Source: Sulfuricella sp.
GTDB taxonomy: Bacteria; Pseudomonadota; Gammaproteobacteria; Burkholderiales; Sulfuricellaceae
Assembly (NCBI GenBank): GCA_041651995.1
Contig: JBAZID010000005.1
Span: forward strand, 111,198 to 175,197
Direction: 5' to 3'
DNA: 64,000 bases
The notes beneath the pieces are model-generated. The model searched no databases. It had not been told where the DNA came from and was given only the letters and a program-made list of their open reading frames with translations. Below, piece after piece: positions 8,890 through 18,334 of the stretch. A program made the position numbers and the translations under genes. Each line of letters starts with the position of its first letter. The first letter of the stretch is position 1.

Positions 8890-10110
8890 TTACTGGTAGC
8901 GCAGCGCCTCGATCGGGTCGAGCCGCGCGGCCTTCCGCGCCGGGTAGAAGCCGAAGAACACGCCCACGCTGGCGGCCACGCCGAAGGCAACCAGCACCGA
9001 ACTGCCTGAGATCACCACCGTGGCCTCGGTCAGGAAATTGACCAGCAGCGCGCCGCCCACGCCCAGCACCAGGCCGATAAAGCAGCCCACCACCGAGATG
9101 ATGATGGCTTCCAGCAGGAATTGCAGCAAGATGTCGCGCTCACGTGAGCCAATGGCCAGGCGGATGCCGATTTCGCGCGTGCGCTCGGTCACCGAGACCA
9201 GCATGATGTTCATGATGCCGATGCCGCCCACCAGCAGCGAAACCGAGGCGATGGCGCCGAGCAGCAAGGACATGGTGCGCGCGGTTTCCGCCGCCGAATC
9301 CGCTGCCGCGGCCAGATTGCGCAGGAAGAAATCATTATCCATGCCCTCGCGCAGGCGGTGGCGCTGACGCAACAGCGAGGTCATGGATTTTTCCACCATC
9401 GGCATGACCGAAGCGGATTCCGCCTGCACCATGACCATGCGCACGGAGCCCTGGAAAGGCGTGCCATATACCTTGCGCTGGGCAGTGGTAAGGGGAATCA
9501 GCAGCGTGTCGTCCTGGTCGCGCCCGTCCAGGCTCTGCCCTTTTGCCGCCAGCACGCCGAGGATCACGAAGGGGCTCTGGCGCACGCGGATGGTCTTGCC
9601 TACCGGATCCTCGTCGCCGAACAGGTTTTTGGCCGCGGTCTTGCCGATCAGGGCCACCCGCGTTGCCGAGCGCAGGTCGGAATCGCTGAACGGATAACCG
9701 CTGACCACGGCCCAGGAACGCACATTCAGATAGTCAGGCGTGGTGCCGTAGGTGCTAGCGCTCCAGTTGTTGGGGCCGTACACCATCTGGGTGCTGCCGG
9801 GATGCACTGGCGCGACCGCCTGCACCCCCGGCAATTCCGCGATGGCGTCGGCATCGGCCACCGTCAGCGTGGGCGCGCCGCCACTGCCGGAGCGCACGCC
9901 ACCCGAGGTGGTCGAACCCGAGATCAGAATGAACAGATTGCTGCCCATGGAACTGATGGACTGGCTGACGGCATACTGCGCCCCCTGCCCCACCGCCATC
10001 ATCAGCACCACGGCACCGACCCCGATCACCATGCCGAGCATGGTGAGGAAGGTGCGCAGCCGGTTCGCGCCCATGGCGTGCCAGGCTTCGCCCAGCATGG
10101 CATACAGCAT
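8890..10110 (-). CDS. ABC transporter permease, MacB type
   Basis: A 406-residue permease with one N-terminal span (LRTFLTMLGMVIGVGAVVLMMAVG), a large periplasmic MacB-PCD domain (residues about 45-270), and three C-terminal spans (IASVSLLVGGIGIMNIMLVSVTERTREIG and following). It is the membrane half of a split MacB; the ATPase is a separate gene just upstream. MacB systems drive periplasmic substrates (macrolides, peptides, siderophores, toxins) through MacA and TolC. Its start abuts the end of the ATPase gene (shared base at 10110), indicating translational coupling. Substrate unknown. Confidence 0.92.
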   Translation of the reverse strand: MLYAMLGEAWHAMGANRLRTFLTMLGMVIGVGAVVLMMAVGQGAQYAVSQSISSMGSNLFILISGSTTSGGVRSGSGGAPTLTVADADAIAELPGVQAVAPVHPGSTQMVYGPNNWSASTYGTTPDYLNVRSWAVVSGYPFSDSDLRSATRVALIGKTAAKNLFGDEDPVGKTIRVRQSPFVILGVLAAKGQSLDGRDQDDTLLIPLTTAQRKVYGTPFQGSVRMVMVQAESASVMPMVEKSMTSLLRQRHRLREGMDNDFFLRNLAAAADSAAETARTMSLLLGAIASVSLLVGGIGIMNIMLVSVTERTREIGIRLAIGSRERDILLQFLLEAIIISVVGCFIGLVLGVGGALLVNFLTEATVVISGSSVLVAFGVAASVGVFFGFYPARKAARLDPIEALRYQ

Positions 10111-10901
10111 CAGGCGGACTCCTCATGGTGTCCGGTCGGCCCGTCATGCACGATGCGCCCGTCAAGAAATCGCACCTGGCGCCTGGCGTGCCGGGCAATG
10201 TCCGCTTCGTGGGTGACCAGCACGATGGTGATGCCCTCGCGGTTGAGTTCATCGAACAGGGCCATGATTTCCTCACCGGTATGGCTGTCCAGATTGCCGG
10301 TAGGCTCGTCGGCGAGGATCAGGCGCGGCTGGTTCACCAGCGCGCGGGCAATCGCCACGCGCTGCTGCTGCCCGCCGGAAATGCGGTTGGGCGGCGATTT
10401 GGCGTAGTTGCCCAGCCCCACCTTTTGCAGCATTTCGCGGGCGCGGGCGCGCCGCTCCTCGCGCTTCACCCCGTAGTAGACCAGAGGCAGGGCGACGTTG
10501 TCCTCCAGGCTCATGCGCGGCAGCAGGTTGAAGCCCTGGAACACGAAGCCGATGGTGCGGTTGCGCAACAGGGCCAGTTCGTCCTTGGACAGTTCCGCCA
10601 CGCTGCGGCCATCCAGCTCGTAATGCCCGGCGCTGGGCCGGTCCAGGCAGCCGAGGATATTCATGAAAGTGGACTTGCCCGAGCCGGACGGCCCCATCAC
10701 GGCGACGAACTCGCCGGGAGCGATGTTGAGGTTGACGTCCTTCAGCACAGGAAAGGGCCCGGCCGGCGTTTCATAGGATTTGTGCAGCCCCTCCACGCGG
10801 ATGACGGGCTGGCTCTCCCCTGTTGCCTGAGCGTGGGCGCGCTGCGCCGAGCCTGTCGAAGTGAAGACAGGGAGAGAGTCAGGGGAGAGGGCGCCCTCCA
10901 T
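10110..10901 (-). CDS. ABC transporter ATP-binding protein, MacB/LolD type
   Basis: A 263-residue ATPase: Walker A MGPSGSGKSTFMNILG, signature RISGGQQQRVAIARAL, Walker B LILADEPTGNLDS and the switch histidine in VLVTHE, all intact. It energises the split MacB permease. The ATG overlaps the last base of the adaptor gene (TGATG) and has GAGG upstream, so this start is supported. The first 32 residues are not part of the ABC fold: they are translated from an inverted-repeat element (10813-10889) that contains the common CTTCGACAGGCTC-type motif. The true family start corresponds to VIRVEGLHKSY. Confidence 0.92.
   Translation of the reverse strand: MEGALSPDSLPVFTSTGSAQRAHAQATGESQPVIRVEGLHKSYETPAGPFPVLKDVNLNIAPGEFVAVMGPSGSGKSTFMNILGCLDRPSAGHYELDGRSVAELSKDELALLRNRTIGFVFQGFNLLPRMSLEDNVALPLVYYGVKREERRARAREMLQKVGLGNYAKSPPNRISGGQQQRVAIARALVNQPRLILADEPTGNLDSHTGEEIMALFDELNREGITIVLVTHEADIARHARRQVRFLDGRIVHDGPTGHHEESA
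10811..10890. repeat. inverted-repeat element inside the 5' end of the ABC ATPase gene
   Basis: CTCTCCCCTG at 10813-10822 is mirrored exactly by CAGGGGAGAG at 10880-10889. Between them lies a GC-rich stretch that includes GCCTGTCGAAGTG, a motif seen in many dispersed proteobacterial repeats. The whole element is read through in frame by the ATPase gene and supplies about 27 extra residues at its N-terminus. Confidence 0.75.
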
Positions 10902-12094
10902 CAGAACATCCTCATGTGTACCGTGCTTTTCTTGCCCGGCGAATTTTCTTCAGCCGGGCCTTCACCGACCACCACCTTGTCGCCGGCCTTGAGATCGCCG
11001 CCCAGCACCTCGGTGTTGCGGCTGTCGGTAATGCCGAGGCTGATGCTGACCGGCTTGAGTTCCTTGCCCTGCAGGATGTAAACCGTACCGCTGGAAGCAT
11101 CGCGCTTCTTGCCGGGTTTCTTGCCGTTGCCCGCCTTACCCTCGCCATTCATCTCGCCGTCCTTCACGTCCGGCTTGAAGCGCAGCGCGGCATTGGGCAC
11201 CAGCAGCGCATTCTCGCGCTCGGCAACGACGATGCTCACATAGGAAGTCATGCCCGGCAGCAGGATCTGCTCGGGATTGTCCACCGAGATCACCACGTTG
11301 TAGGTCACCACGTTCTGCTGGGTGGTGGGGTTCAGGCGGATCTGCTTCACCACGCCCTTGAAACTGCGGCTGGGGAAGGCGTCGACATTGAAGCGCACCG
11401 CCTGCCCGACGCGGATGCTGCCGATATCCGCCTCGGCAAAGCTGGAGTCGATCTGCATGCGCGACAGGTCCTGGGCGATCTGGAACAGGGTCGGCGTCTG
11501 GAAGCTGGCCGCCACGGTCTGGCCGACATCGATATTGCGCGCCACGATCACCCCGGAAACCGGCGAGCGGATGATGGAATAGGCCAGCTGGGCGCGGTCC
11601 CGCTCGTTCTGCGCCCGTGCCAGCGCCAGTTGCGCCTGTGCCGCTTTACGAGCCTGCACCGACTGGTCCAGCTCCTGGCGCGAGACATATTCCTGCGCAA
11701 ACAGTCCTTGTGCCCTGGCCTGATTGGCATTCGCCAGTTCGACCGAGGCCAGGGCGTTCTGCACATTGGCATCGCTCTGTTTGACCTGGGCATTCAGCAA
11801 CGCGGGGTCCAGTTCCAGCAGCACTTGGCCTTTTTCGACCTTGTCATTGAAATCGACATAAAGTTTTTTCACCGCGCCCGAAACCTGGGTGCCCACGTTC
11901 ACCAGCGTGACTGGATTCAGGGTGCCGTTGGCGGAAACGCTCTGCTTCAGCTCGCCCTGCTCCAGCGCCTGCAGCTTGTAGCGCTGCTCCGGGCTCACGC
12001 TCTTGTACTGGCGCCAGCCAAAGACGCCAGCGGCGATCAGCGCGCAGACAAGCAGAAACAGGACAAAGGGATTTTTCAGGAAACGCTTCATCAT
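10901..12094 (-). CDS. periplasmic adaptor subunit, MacA/HlyD family
   Basis: A 397-residue membrane-fusion protein with one N-terminal span (FVLFLLVCALIAAGVFGWRQ). GTQVSGAVKKLYVDFNDKVEKGQ is the first half of the lipoyl/biotinyl domain, followed by a long alpha-hairpin (residues about 100-180), the returning half (SPVSGVIVARNIDVGQTV) and a beta-barrel domain. A Lys/Gly-rich insertion near residues 315-335 is unusual. It bridges the MacB-like ABC pair and the TolC-like protein. Gene order is TolC, MacA, ATPase, permease. The start is at one of two adjacent ATGs (12094 or 12091). A repeat element lies directly upstream, separating it from tolC. Confidence 0.9.
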   Translation of the reverse strand: MMKRFLKNPFVLFLLVCALIAAGVFGWRQYKSVSPEQRYKLQALEQGELKQSVSANGTLNPVTLVNVGTQVSGAVKKLYVDFNDKVEKGQVLLELDPALLNAQVKQSDANVQNALASVELANANQARAQGLFAQEYVSRQELDQSVQARKAAQAQLALARAQNERDRAQLAYSIIRSPVSGVIVARNIDVGQTVAASFQTPTLFQIAQDLSRMQIDSSFAEADIGSIRVGQAVRFNVDAFPSRSFKGVVKQIRLNPTTQQNVVTYNVVISVDNPEQILLPGMTSYVSIVVAERENALLVPNAALRFKPDVKDGEMNGEGKAGNGKKPGKKRDASSGTVYILQGKELKPVSISLGITDSRNTEVLGGDLKAGDKVVVGEGPAEENSPGKKSTVHMRMF

Positions 12095-12110
12095 CAAAAC
12101 CTTAATTCGA

Positions 12111-12230
12111 AACCACGGAGTTCACGGAGAAGGGCAATTTACATTTTTTTATTACCTCACCCAACGGGTAAATGCCAAGAAATGCACAATTCATTGTTTT
12201 TACTCCGTGTTCTCCGTGAACTCCGTGGTT
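12111..12230. repeat. CACGGAG-armed inverted repeat, copy A
   Basis: The left arm at 12111-12129 (AACCACGGAG then TTCACGGAG) and the right arm at 12202-12230 (CTCCGTG, TTCTCCGTG, AACTCCGTGGTT) are reverse complements built of 9-base units ending in CACGGAG. The interior contains ACCTCACCCAACGGGT and AATGCCAA, shared with copy E and, reversed, with copy C. It sits between the tolC-like gene and the adaptor gene within one transcription unit and would form a long hairpin in the mRNA. Confidence 0.9.
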
Positions 12231-12247
12231 GAATGAGTTTTTCAAAT

Positions 12248-13678
12248 TCATGGTTTTTTATGCTCCTCACTAGTGGCAACGCCAGGCAGGGTCTGCAACA
12301 GGCCGTAATCAAGGTTGCCCATGGACTGGGCCAGGGTGGCGCGGGAAACATTCCAGTTGAGCGCTGCCTGCACCCGCTGCTGGCGGGCGCTGGCCAGCGC
12401 GCTCTGGGCATTGAGGACATCGAGGATGCTGCCCACGCCGGCCTTGTAGCGGCCCAGCGCCACCTGTTCCGACTGGGTGGCGCTGTTCAGCAGATCGCTG
12501 CTGGTGCGCAGCGCCTGGGTGGCGGTATGCAGGCTGTGGTAGGCGTTCCACACATCCAGCGCCACCTGCAGGCGGATGCGATCGCGCTGGGCACCCCTGG
12601 CATCGGCCTGGGCCTCGGCGGCGCGCACGCGGTAAGCCGGTGCAAAGCCTGAGAAAAATGGAATGGTCAGCGTAACGCCGACCGATGAGCCATGCGATGT
12701 GGCACTGCCATCCGTGTTCGACAGATCGCTCCTGGCTGCGAGGGAAATGCTGGGCCGCCCTGCGGCGCGAACCGCATTCAGGTTTGCCGCGGCGGCACGG
12801 ACCTGGGCCTCGGCAGCCAGCAGATCAGGACGGCGGCGGCGCGCCTCTTCAACCAGCGCATTCACGTCACGCTCGAACGCATCTCCCGGCGTGACCTCTG
12901 CCGCGGGCACCAGGCTCGGGGGGCGATGGGCATCCTGGCCAATGACGTTTGCCAGCGCGCCCTGGGCGCTCTTCTGACTGCCTTCTGCGGTAATCCGGTT
13001 GAGCGTCGCCTGCGACCAGGCAGTCTGCGCCTGGAGCTTGTCGGCAGGGGTGGCGGCTCCGGCCTTGTAGCGTGCCTCGGCGGCGCTGAAGCTTTCCTTG
13101 CTGGCGCGCTCGGATTCCTGTGCCGCAAAGAGCGCCGATACGTTTGCCTGCGCCTGATAGAAAGCCTGCACCGCCGCGAGAAACACCGCCTGTACCGTGC
13201 TGTCCTGCGTGGCAGACGCGGCAGCCAGCAACTGGCGGGCATTCTCCAGCGCCGCCTCGCGTGCGCCGAAGTCGTACAGCAGGTAGGACAGAGTCAGTCC
13301 GGTGCCATTCTGATCGTAAGGCGAGCGGCTCCCATCCGTATCGGTCCAGTTGCGGCTGGCGGAAACACTGCCGGACAGGCCGGGCAGATATGCCGCCCGG
13401 GCCACCCCCACCTGGGCCGCCTGGGCGCGGGCATTGGCCCACACCTCGCGGGTTTGCGGGTTGTTGCACAGCGCAAGGTCCACCACCTCCAAGAGCGCCA
13501 GCGGCGCGGCGGACTGCGGCGCGGTACAGGGCATGACGCCCTCTGCGGCGGGGCCATACAGGACCGGCCTGGGCGGAACCAGCGCATCCGTGTCGAAGGG
13601 ATCGCCAACTCCGGCGGCCAGGGCGTTGCCCGCCAGCAGAAAAACCCCCGGCAATATGCGTATAAAACCGTATTTCAT
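12248..13678 (-). CDS. TolC family outer membrane channel protein
   Basis: A 476-residue protein with a signal peptide (cut near residue 21, after GNALAA). Two repeats of the outer-membrane efflux fold are visible: the first from about residue 60 (LLEVVDLALCNNPQTREVW), the second from about residue 270 (NALVEEARRRRPDLLAAEAQVRAAAANL). LNAVRAAGRPSISL and GRYKAGVGSILDVLNAQSAL are typical TolC motifs. It is the first gene of the operon with the MacA/MacB-like exporter and forms its outer-membrane exit duct. The presumed promoter lies in the 260 bases upstream. Confidence 0.92.
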   Translation of the reverse strand: MKYGFIRILPGVFLLAGNALAAGVGDPFDTDALVPPRPVLYGPAAEGVMPCTAPQSAAPLALLEVVDLALCNNPQTREVWANARAQAAQVGVARAAYLPGLSGSVSASRNWTDTDGSRSPYDQNGTGLTLSYLLYDFGAREAALENARQLLAAASATQDSTVQAVFLAAVQAFYQAQANVSALFAAQESERASKESFSAAEARYKAGAATPADKLQAQTAWSQATLNRITAEGSQKSAQGALANVIGQDAHRPPSLVPAAEVTPGDAFERDVNALVEEARRRRPDLLAAEAQVRAAAANLNAVRAAGRPSISLAARSDLSNTDGSATSHGSSVGVTLTIPFFSGFAPAYRVRAAEAQADARGAQRDRIRLQVALDVWNAYHSLHTATQALRTSSDLLNSATQSEQVALGRYKAGVGSILDVLNAQSALASARQQRVQAALNWNVSRATLAQSMGNLDYGLLQTLPGVATSEEHKKP

Positions 13679-13941
13679 AAGATTGGAAATGGTCGAGAGG
13701 CTGATTGGATGGTGTTTTGCATGGTTAGTTCAACTTCCGATTATCCCGGATTGTCCATTGGAATGCTTGTGCATGCAGGAGAGGCGCCCTCGCCGCGATT
13801 TGCGATCGCATTCGCAGCAATGTTTTGACTCTAATGGATTATCCCGGATTATAGGCAGGTCTGAAGTTTGTAGCCAACCCTGGCACATGCCCGATGCCGA
13901 AGCGCTCTCGCGGCTCTGTTTCAGGATGGTCTCCCAGCGCG
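13679..13941. other. intergenic region with a repeated 14-mer
   Basis: Spacer between the tolC-like gene start and the 3' end of the large GGDEF-EAL gene. GATTATCCCGGATT occurs at 13739-13752 and again at 13837-13850, in the same orientation and 98 bases apart. No coding frame is convincing. The tolC promoter must lie here, but I could not place it. Confidence 0.6.
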
Positions 13942-16900
13942 CTAGATTCTACCCCGCACGAATTGCTCGAACTGTTCTGCCGGTAGCGCTTTGCTGAAAT
14001 GATAGCCCTGCACTTCATTGCAACCTTTTTCGTGCAGGAACGCCAGTTGCCCTTCCGTCTCCACGCCTTCGGCAATGGTCATCATGCCCAGGCTGTTCGC
14101 AAGACTGATAATGGCGCCGACGATTGCCTTGTCATCCGGGTCTTCGGTGATGTCGCGCACGAAGGACTGGTCAATCTTGAGCTTGTAGATCTGGAAGCGC
14201 TTGAGGTAACTCAGCGAGGAATAGCCGGTGCCGAAATCGTCGATCGACATGCGGATGCCGCGCTCATGCAAGACATCCATCACCGCGATGGCCGCGAGCG
14301 GGTCATCCATGGCAACGCCTTCGGTCAACTCCAGTTCAAGATACTGCGGCGGCAGTTGTGTTTCGTCGAGAATCCGTGCCACCAGATCGGGCAGGCTGAG
14401 ATGACGGAATTGCACCGCTGAAAGATTGACCGCCATCGTCATCGGCGCGAGACCATTGTCGATCCAGGTCTTTAGCTGGTTAAGCGCGCTGCGCATCACC
14501 CACTCCCCGATCTGCAGAATCTGGCCGCTGTCCTCCGCAATCGGGATGAATTCAGTTGGAGAAATCAGGCCCAGTTCAGGATGCTGCCAGCGCAACAAGG
14601 CTTCCGCACCGATGATGCGCCAGTCCTGCAACGACACCTGGGGTTGATAGTGCAATTGCAACTGACCACGTTCCAGCGCGTGGCGCAATGCATTTTCCAG
14701 TTGCAGGGTGCGTGCTGAACGCGCCTGCATTTCCGGGGTAAAGAAGCGGTAACTGTTGCGGCCATCGCGCTTGGCGCGGTACATCGCAACATCGGCACGC
14801 TGGGAGAGCAGATCGAAATTATCGCCATCGCCGGGATAAATGGTGATGCCGATGGATGGCGTGATGAACAGTTCATGCTGTTCGATCTGGCAAGGCTGGG
14901 CGACCACCTCCAGCAATTTACCGGCCACATGCGCGGCGCCGCTGGCATCGGTATCCGGCAGCACCAGGATGAACTCGTCCCCGCCCAGGCGCGAGACCGT
15001 GTCTTCCTCGCGCACCACGGATTTCAGGCGTCTCCCCACCTCCACCAGCAATTCGTCGCCGACGCGGTGACCGAGCGTATCGTTCACGTTCTTGAAGTGA
15101 TCGAGATCGAGAAACAGCAGGGCCAGGTGTCCATGATTGCGCTGGGCCATGCTGAGGTCGTGATGCATGCGATCGCTGAGCAATGCCCGGTTCGGCAATC
15201 CGGTGAGCACATCGAAATGCGCCAATTTCTGGATCCGTTCCTCCGTCGCCTTGTGCTCGGTAATGTCGCTGAAAATGCCGATATAGTGGGTTGGATTACC
15301 TTGTGCATCGAGTGCCCTGCTGATCGAAAGCCGCTTGGGGTAAATACGCCCATCCTTGCGGCGATCCCACACCTCGCCCTGCCAATATCCATGCGAACCG
15401 AGGGTTGCCCACATGGTGCGGAAAAATTCTGGCGCATGGAGCCCCGAGGCCAGTATGCGCGGATTCTGTCCCAGAACCTCGGCCTCGCTGTAACCGGTGA
15501 TGACGGTAAACGCATGGTTGACCAGAATGATGTTGTGGGCGGCATCGGTAATAATGAAAGCTTCGTTGCTTTGCTCGAACACCTCGGCGGCGAGCCTGAT
15601 TTGCATCTCGGCCCGCTTGCGCCCGGTAATTTCATGAATGGTGGCAGCAATGAACCAGCCGCCGGCAAGTTCGCACTTGGCCAGCGTGAGTTCCAGAGGG
15701 AACTCGCTCTGGTCCTTGCGAAGCCCTTCCAGTTCGAGCGTCTGGCCGAGCACTTGCGGGTCTCCACCAGACAGCACCCGGTTCATACCCGCGAGATGCC
15801 GCTCCCGGTAGCGAAGCGGCATCAGTATCGTCAGCGGCTGGCCGCTGGCCTCGGCCTCGGTATAGCCGAAGATGACTTCCGCGCCCCGGTTCCAGTCCAC
15901 GATATTCCCCGCGCTATCCGCAGTGACAATCGCATCGCTGGTGGACTGGGTCACCGCGCGGTAACGCGCCTCGCTTTCGCGCAGCGCCCCGGTGGCCTGC
16001 CTGCGCTCATTCTCGCGCATGAAGTTTTCCAGTGCAAAGTTGATATCCAGCGCCATTTCGACCAGCAGGGCACGTATGGATTCATCGAATGCATTTGCCT
16101 CCCCGCTATACAGGTTGAAGCTGCCGATGACCTCACCGTTACGCAGCAGCGGCAACGAAGCCGAGGCACCCCAGCCTGAGCGCGCACCTCGTTCGCGCCA
16201 CGATACAGTGCTGGGATCAATGGCAAAATCCTGGCACCAGAAAGGCCGGTTCTCGCGCATGGCGATACTGGTCGGGCCGTGCCCGGATGGAACAGCAGGA
16301 TCCAGCAAAATCTCGATGCCATCCAGATATCCCATGTCATCGCCGTAGCTGGCAACCGCTCTGACTTGCCGGCCATCCTCGTCCAGCATGCCGATCCACG
16401 CCATTTTGATACCGCCGTACCGTACCGTGACGCGACAAATTTGCGGGAACAGCTCCTGCTCACTGGTGCAGCGTAAAATCGCCTGGTTGCACTGACTCAA
16501 TGCGGCATAGATCTGGCTCAAATGCTTGATTTTTGCCGCGTCCGCCTTGCGCTCGCGATCCAGCTCCCTCAGCCTGATCTGCGTTTCAGACAGCCAGCCC
16601 AGCACGCTGTTCTCCGAACCCCTGGCAACCGGGATGGCGGCAGAAAGATCTCCCCTGCCAATTCTGGCTATCTGCTTCTGGACATCGCCGGCACCACCAC
16701 CCAGCGTTGCGCGCAATACCGAATAATTCCGCCACAGCGCGAGCACCAGGGCCAGCCCCAGCGTAATAAACAGGAGCTGCAGATTCGCGGCGTGGAGCTC
16801 GGCGGCATGGACGGCATCGAGCGTGCGCTTGTCCAGCAACACATGGAAATCATGGATGGGCAGCATGATCGCGGCCCTGGCCTGATGATATTTGGCGTCA

Positions 16901-17439
16901 TGCAGCATCATGAGTGCACGGGCCCGGTTTGCCTCGGCTTCGGGCCCTGTGGATTCCGCCAGCCTCATGGCCTCGAATGCCGTCGCGGCCAGCGCGTCGG
17001 AATCGGCCTTGGCTTCCGCCAGTTTGTCGAATTCTTCCCGGGTAAACCCGGCCTGGCGCATCAGGTCCAGCAACGCAACGGGCCGCCCGTTTCCGGCGCG
17101 TGGGAGCTTGCCGTCAGCCAGGACAAGATCCCAGTAGACATTTTCGTACTTTTCCGGCCGCGCTTTCTTTCCGTCGCGAATGTCCAGGATGTCCTGATAG
17201 TAGTTTTTGTAGACGGGATTGCCGGTCACCACATAGGTCCGGGCCATCCGCGTCAGATCATCCGAAGACTGGCGCAAGGTGTCGGCCAGCAAATAGGATT
17301 GATGCCGCACTTCATGGGCGCGGTCGATCTGCTTTTCCGACCAGGCGTAAACCGCAAATGCGATGGAAAGAAGGACGAACAGAACCAGCGTCAGCCAGAC
17401 GCTGCCAGAGAATTTGGAAATCCTGTGTATTGAGGTCAT
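13942..17439 (-). CDS. membrane sensor diguanylate cyclase/phosphodiesterase (GAF-PAS-PAS-GGDEF-EAL)
   Basis: A 1165-residue protein starting at the ATG at 17439. Spans lie at about 10-30 and 213-232, flanking a helical periplasmic sensor with MARTYVVTGNPVYKNYY, like four-helix chemoreceptor domains. A HAMP-like linker (IARIGRGDLSAAIPV) is followed by GAF (about 310-475), PAS (490-610), PAS (615-740), GGDEF (745-905; RLGGDEF intact) and EAL (920-1160; GAEALLRW, ELTEG and DDFGTGYSSLSYLKR intact). Both catalytic signatures are present, so it could make and break c-di-GMP. It is a single gene between the export operon and the arsenic operon. Ligand unknown. Confidence 0.93.
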   Translation of the reverse strand: MTSIHRISKFSGSVWLTLVLFVLLSIAFAVYAWSEKQIDRAHEVRHQSYLLADTLRQSSDDLTRMARTYVVTGNPVYKNYYQDILDIRDGKKARPEKYENVYWDLVLADGKLPRAGNGRPVALLDLMRQAGFTREEFDKLAEAKADSDALAATAFEAMRLAESTGPEAEANRARALMMLHDAKYHQARAAIMLPIHDFHVLLDKRTLDAVHAAELHAANLQLLFITLGLALVLALWRNYSVLRATLGGGAGDVQKQIARIGRGDLSAAIPVARGSENSVLGWLSETQIRLRELDRERKADAAKIKHLSQIYAALSQCNQAILRCTSEQELFPQICRVTVRYGGIKMAWIGMLDEDGRQVRAVASYGDDMGYLDGIEILLDPAVPSGHGPTSIAMRENRPFWCQDFAIDPSTVSWRERGARSGWGASASLPLLRNGEVIGSFNLYSGEANAFDESIRALLVEMALDINFALENFMRENERRQATGALRESEARYRAVTQSTSDAIVTADSAGNIVDWNRGAEVIFGYTEAEASGQPLTILMPLRYRERHLAGMNRVLSGGDPQVLGQTLELEGLRKDQSEFPLELTLAKCELAGGWFIAATIHEITGRKRAEMQIRLAAEVFEQSNEAFIITDAAHNIILVNHAFTVITGYSEAEVLGQNPRILASGLHAPEFFRTMWATLGSHGYWQGEVWDRRKDGRIYPKRLSISRALDAQGNPTHYIGIFSDITEHKATEERIQKLAHFDVLTGLPNRALLSDRMHHDLSMAQRNHGHLALLFLDLDHFKNVNDTLGHRVGDELLVEVGRRLKSVVREEDTVSRLGGDEFILVLPDTDASGAAHVAGKLLEVVAQPCQIEQHELFITPSIGITIYPGDGDNFDLLSQRADVAMYRAKRDGRNSYRFFTPEMQARSARTLQLENALRHALERGQLQLHYQPQVSLQDWRIIGAEALLRWQHPELGLISPTEFIPIAEDSGQILQIGEWVMRSALNQLKTWIDNGLAPMTMAVNLSAVQFRHLSLPDLVARILDETQLPPQYLELELTEGVAMDDPLAAIAVMDVLHERGIRMSIDDFGTGYSSLSYLKRFQIYKLKIDQSFVRDITEDPDDKAIVGAIISLANSLGMMTIAEGVETEGQLAFLHEKGCNEVQGYHFSKALPAEQFEQFVRGRI

Positions 17440-17628
17440 CTTAAGCAAAGATTGATTTCACCATGCTGATGCCAATGCTGATAAAAATCATTCTCGCGCA
17501 AGAACCGCGATAACTGCAAGCCCCACGCAGCTTGTCACGGCACCTGCAACCCGTAATTTCCTCCATGAAACCGCTCACCTCCCTGCAACCATGGCCTCAT
17601 GGAGGTGGCGTCCGCGATTGAAAGCGGA
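17440..17628. other. intergenic spacer between the arsenic operon end and the sensor gene
   Basis: About 190 bases between the 3' end of the last arsenic gene and the start of the GGDEF-EAL gene. It should carry the promoter of the latter. No strong terminator or promoter match was found. Confidence 0.4.
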
Positions 17629-18033
<405 letters not shown>

Positions 18034-18038
18034 CTTGC

Positions 18039-18308
18039 CTATTCCTTGCCGCAACAGCCGCAGCAGGATTCCTTGCTGCCCAGCCATTCTTCGATCTTGG
18101 CCTTGCCCGGCACGCCGCCCGCATGCACCACCTTGCCGTCGATCACCACGCCGGGGGTGGACATCACGCCAAAACCCAGAATCGCGGCCATGTCCTCGAC
18201 CTTTTCCAGCTGAATTTCCACGCCCTTGAGCCTGGCGGTTTCCTCGATCAGCTTCATGGTCGCGGTGCAGTTGGCGCAGCCTGTGCCCAATACCTTGATG
18301 TTCTTCAT
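18039..18308 (-). CDS. small thioredoxin-fold redox-active disulfide protein (TM0996 type)
   Basis: An 89-residue thioredoxin-fold protein starting at the ATG at 18308 with AAGGAG nine bases upstream. The active site is GTGCANCTA (CxxC), followed by the cis-proline region MSTPGVVIDGK. The C-terminus SKESCCGCCGKE carries four extra cysteines, suggesting metal or arsenite binding. Proteins of this type are commonly encoded beside UPF0718/ArsP permeases, and one is present in this operon. It may supply electrons to the adjacent arsenate reductase; this is inference from context. Confidence 0.85.
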   Translation of the reverse strand: MKNIKVLGTGCANCTATMKLIEETARLKGVEIQLEKVEDMAAILGFGVMSTPGVVIDGKVVHAGGVPGKAKIEEWLGSKESCCGCCGKE

Positions 18309-18334
18309 TTTCCAGCTCCTTGTTAAAAATTGTT

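Noticed and set aside
12111..12230. CRISPR array from repeated CACGGAG units
   Set aside because: Units are 9 bases and arranged as inverted arms without spacers; no cas genes are present.
10916..12232. Plus-strand open frame of 438 codons
   Set aside because: Antisense to the adaptor gene; composition is His/Gln/Gly-rich as expected of a shadow frame.
14875..16179. Plus-strand open frame of 434 codons
   Set aside because: Antisense to the GGDEF-EAL sensor, without any motif.
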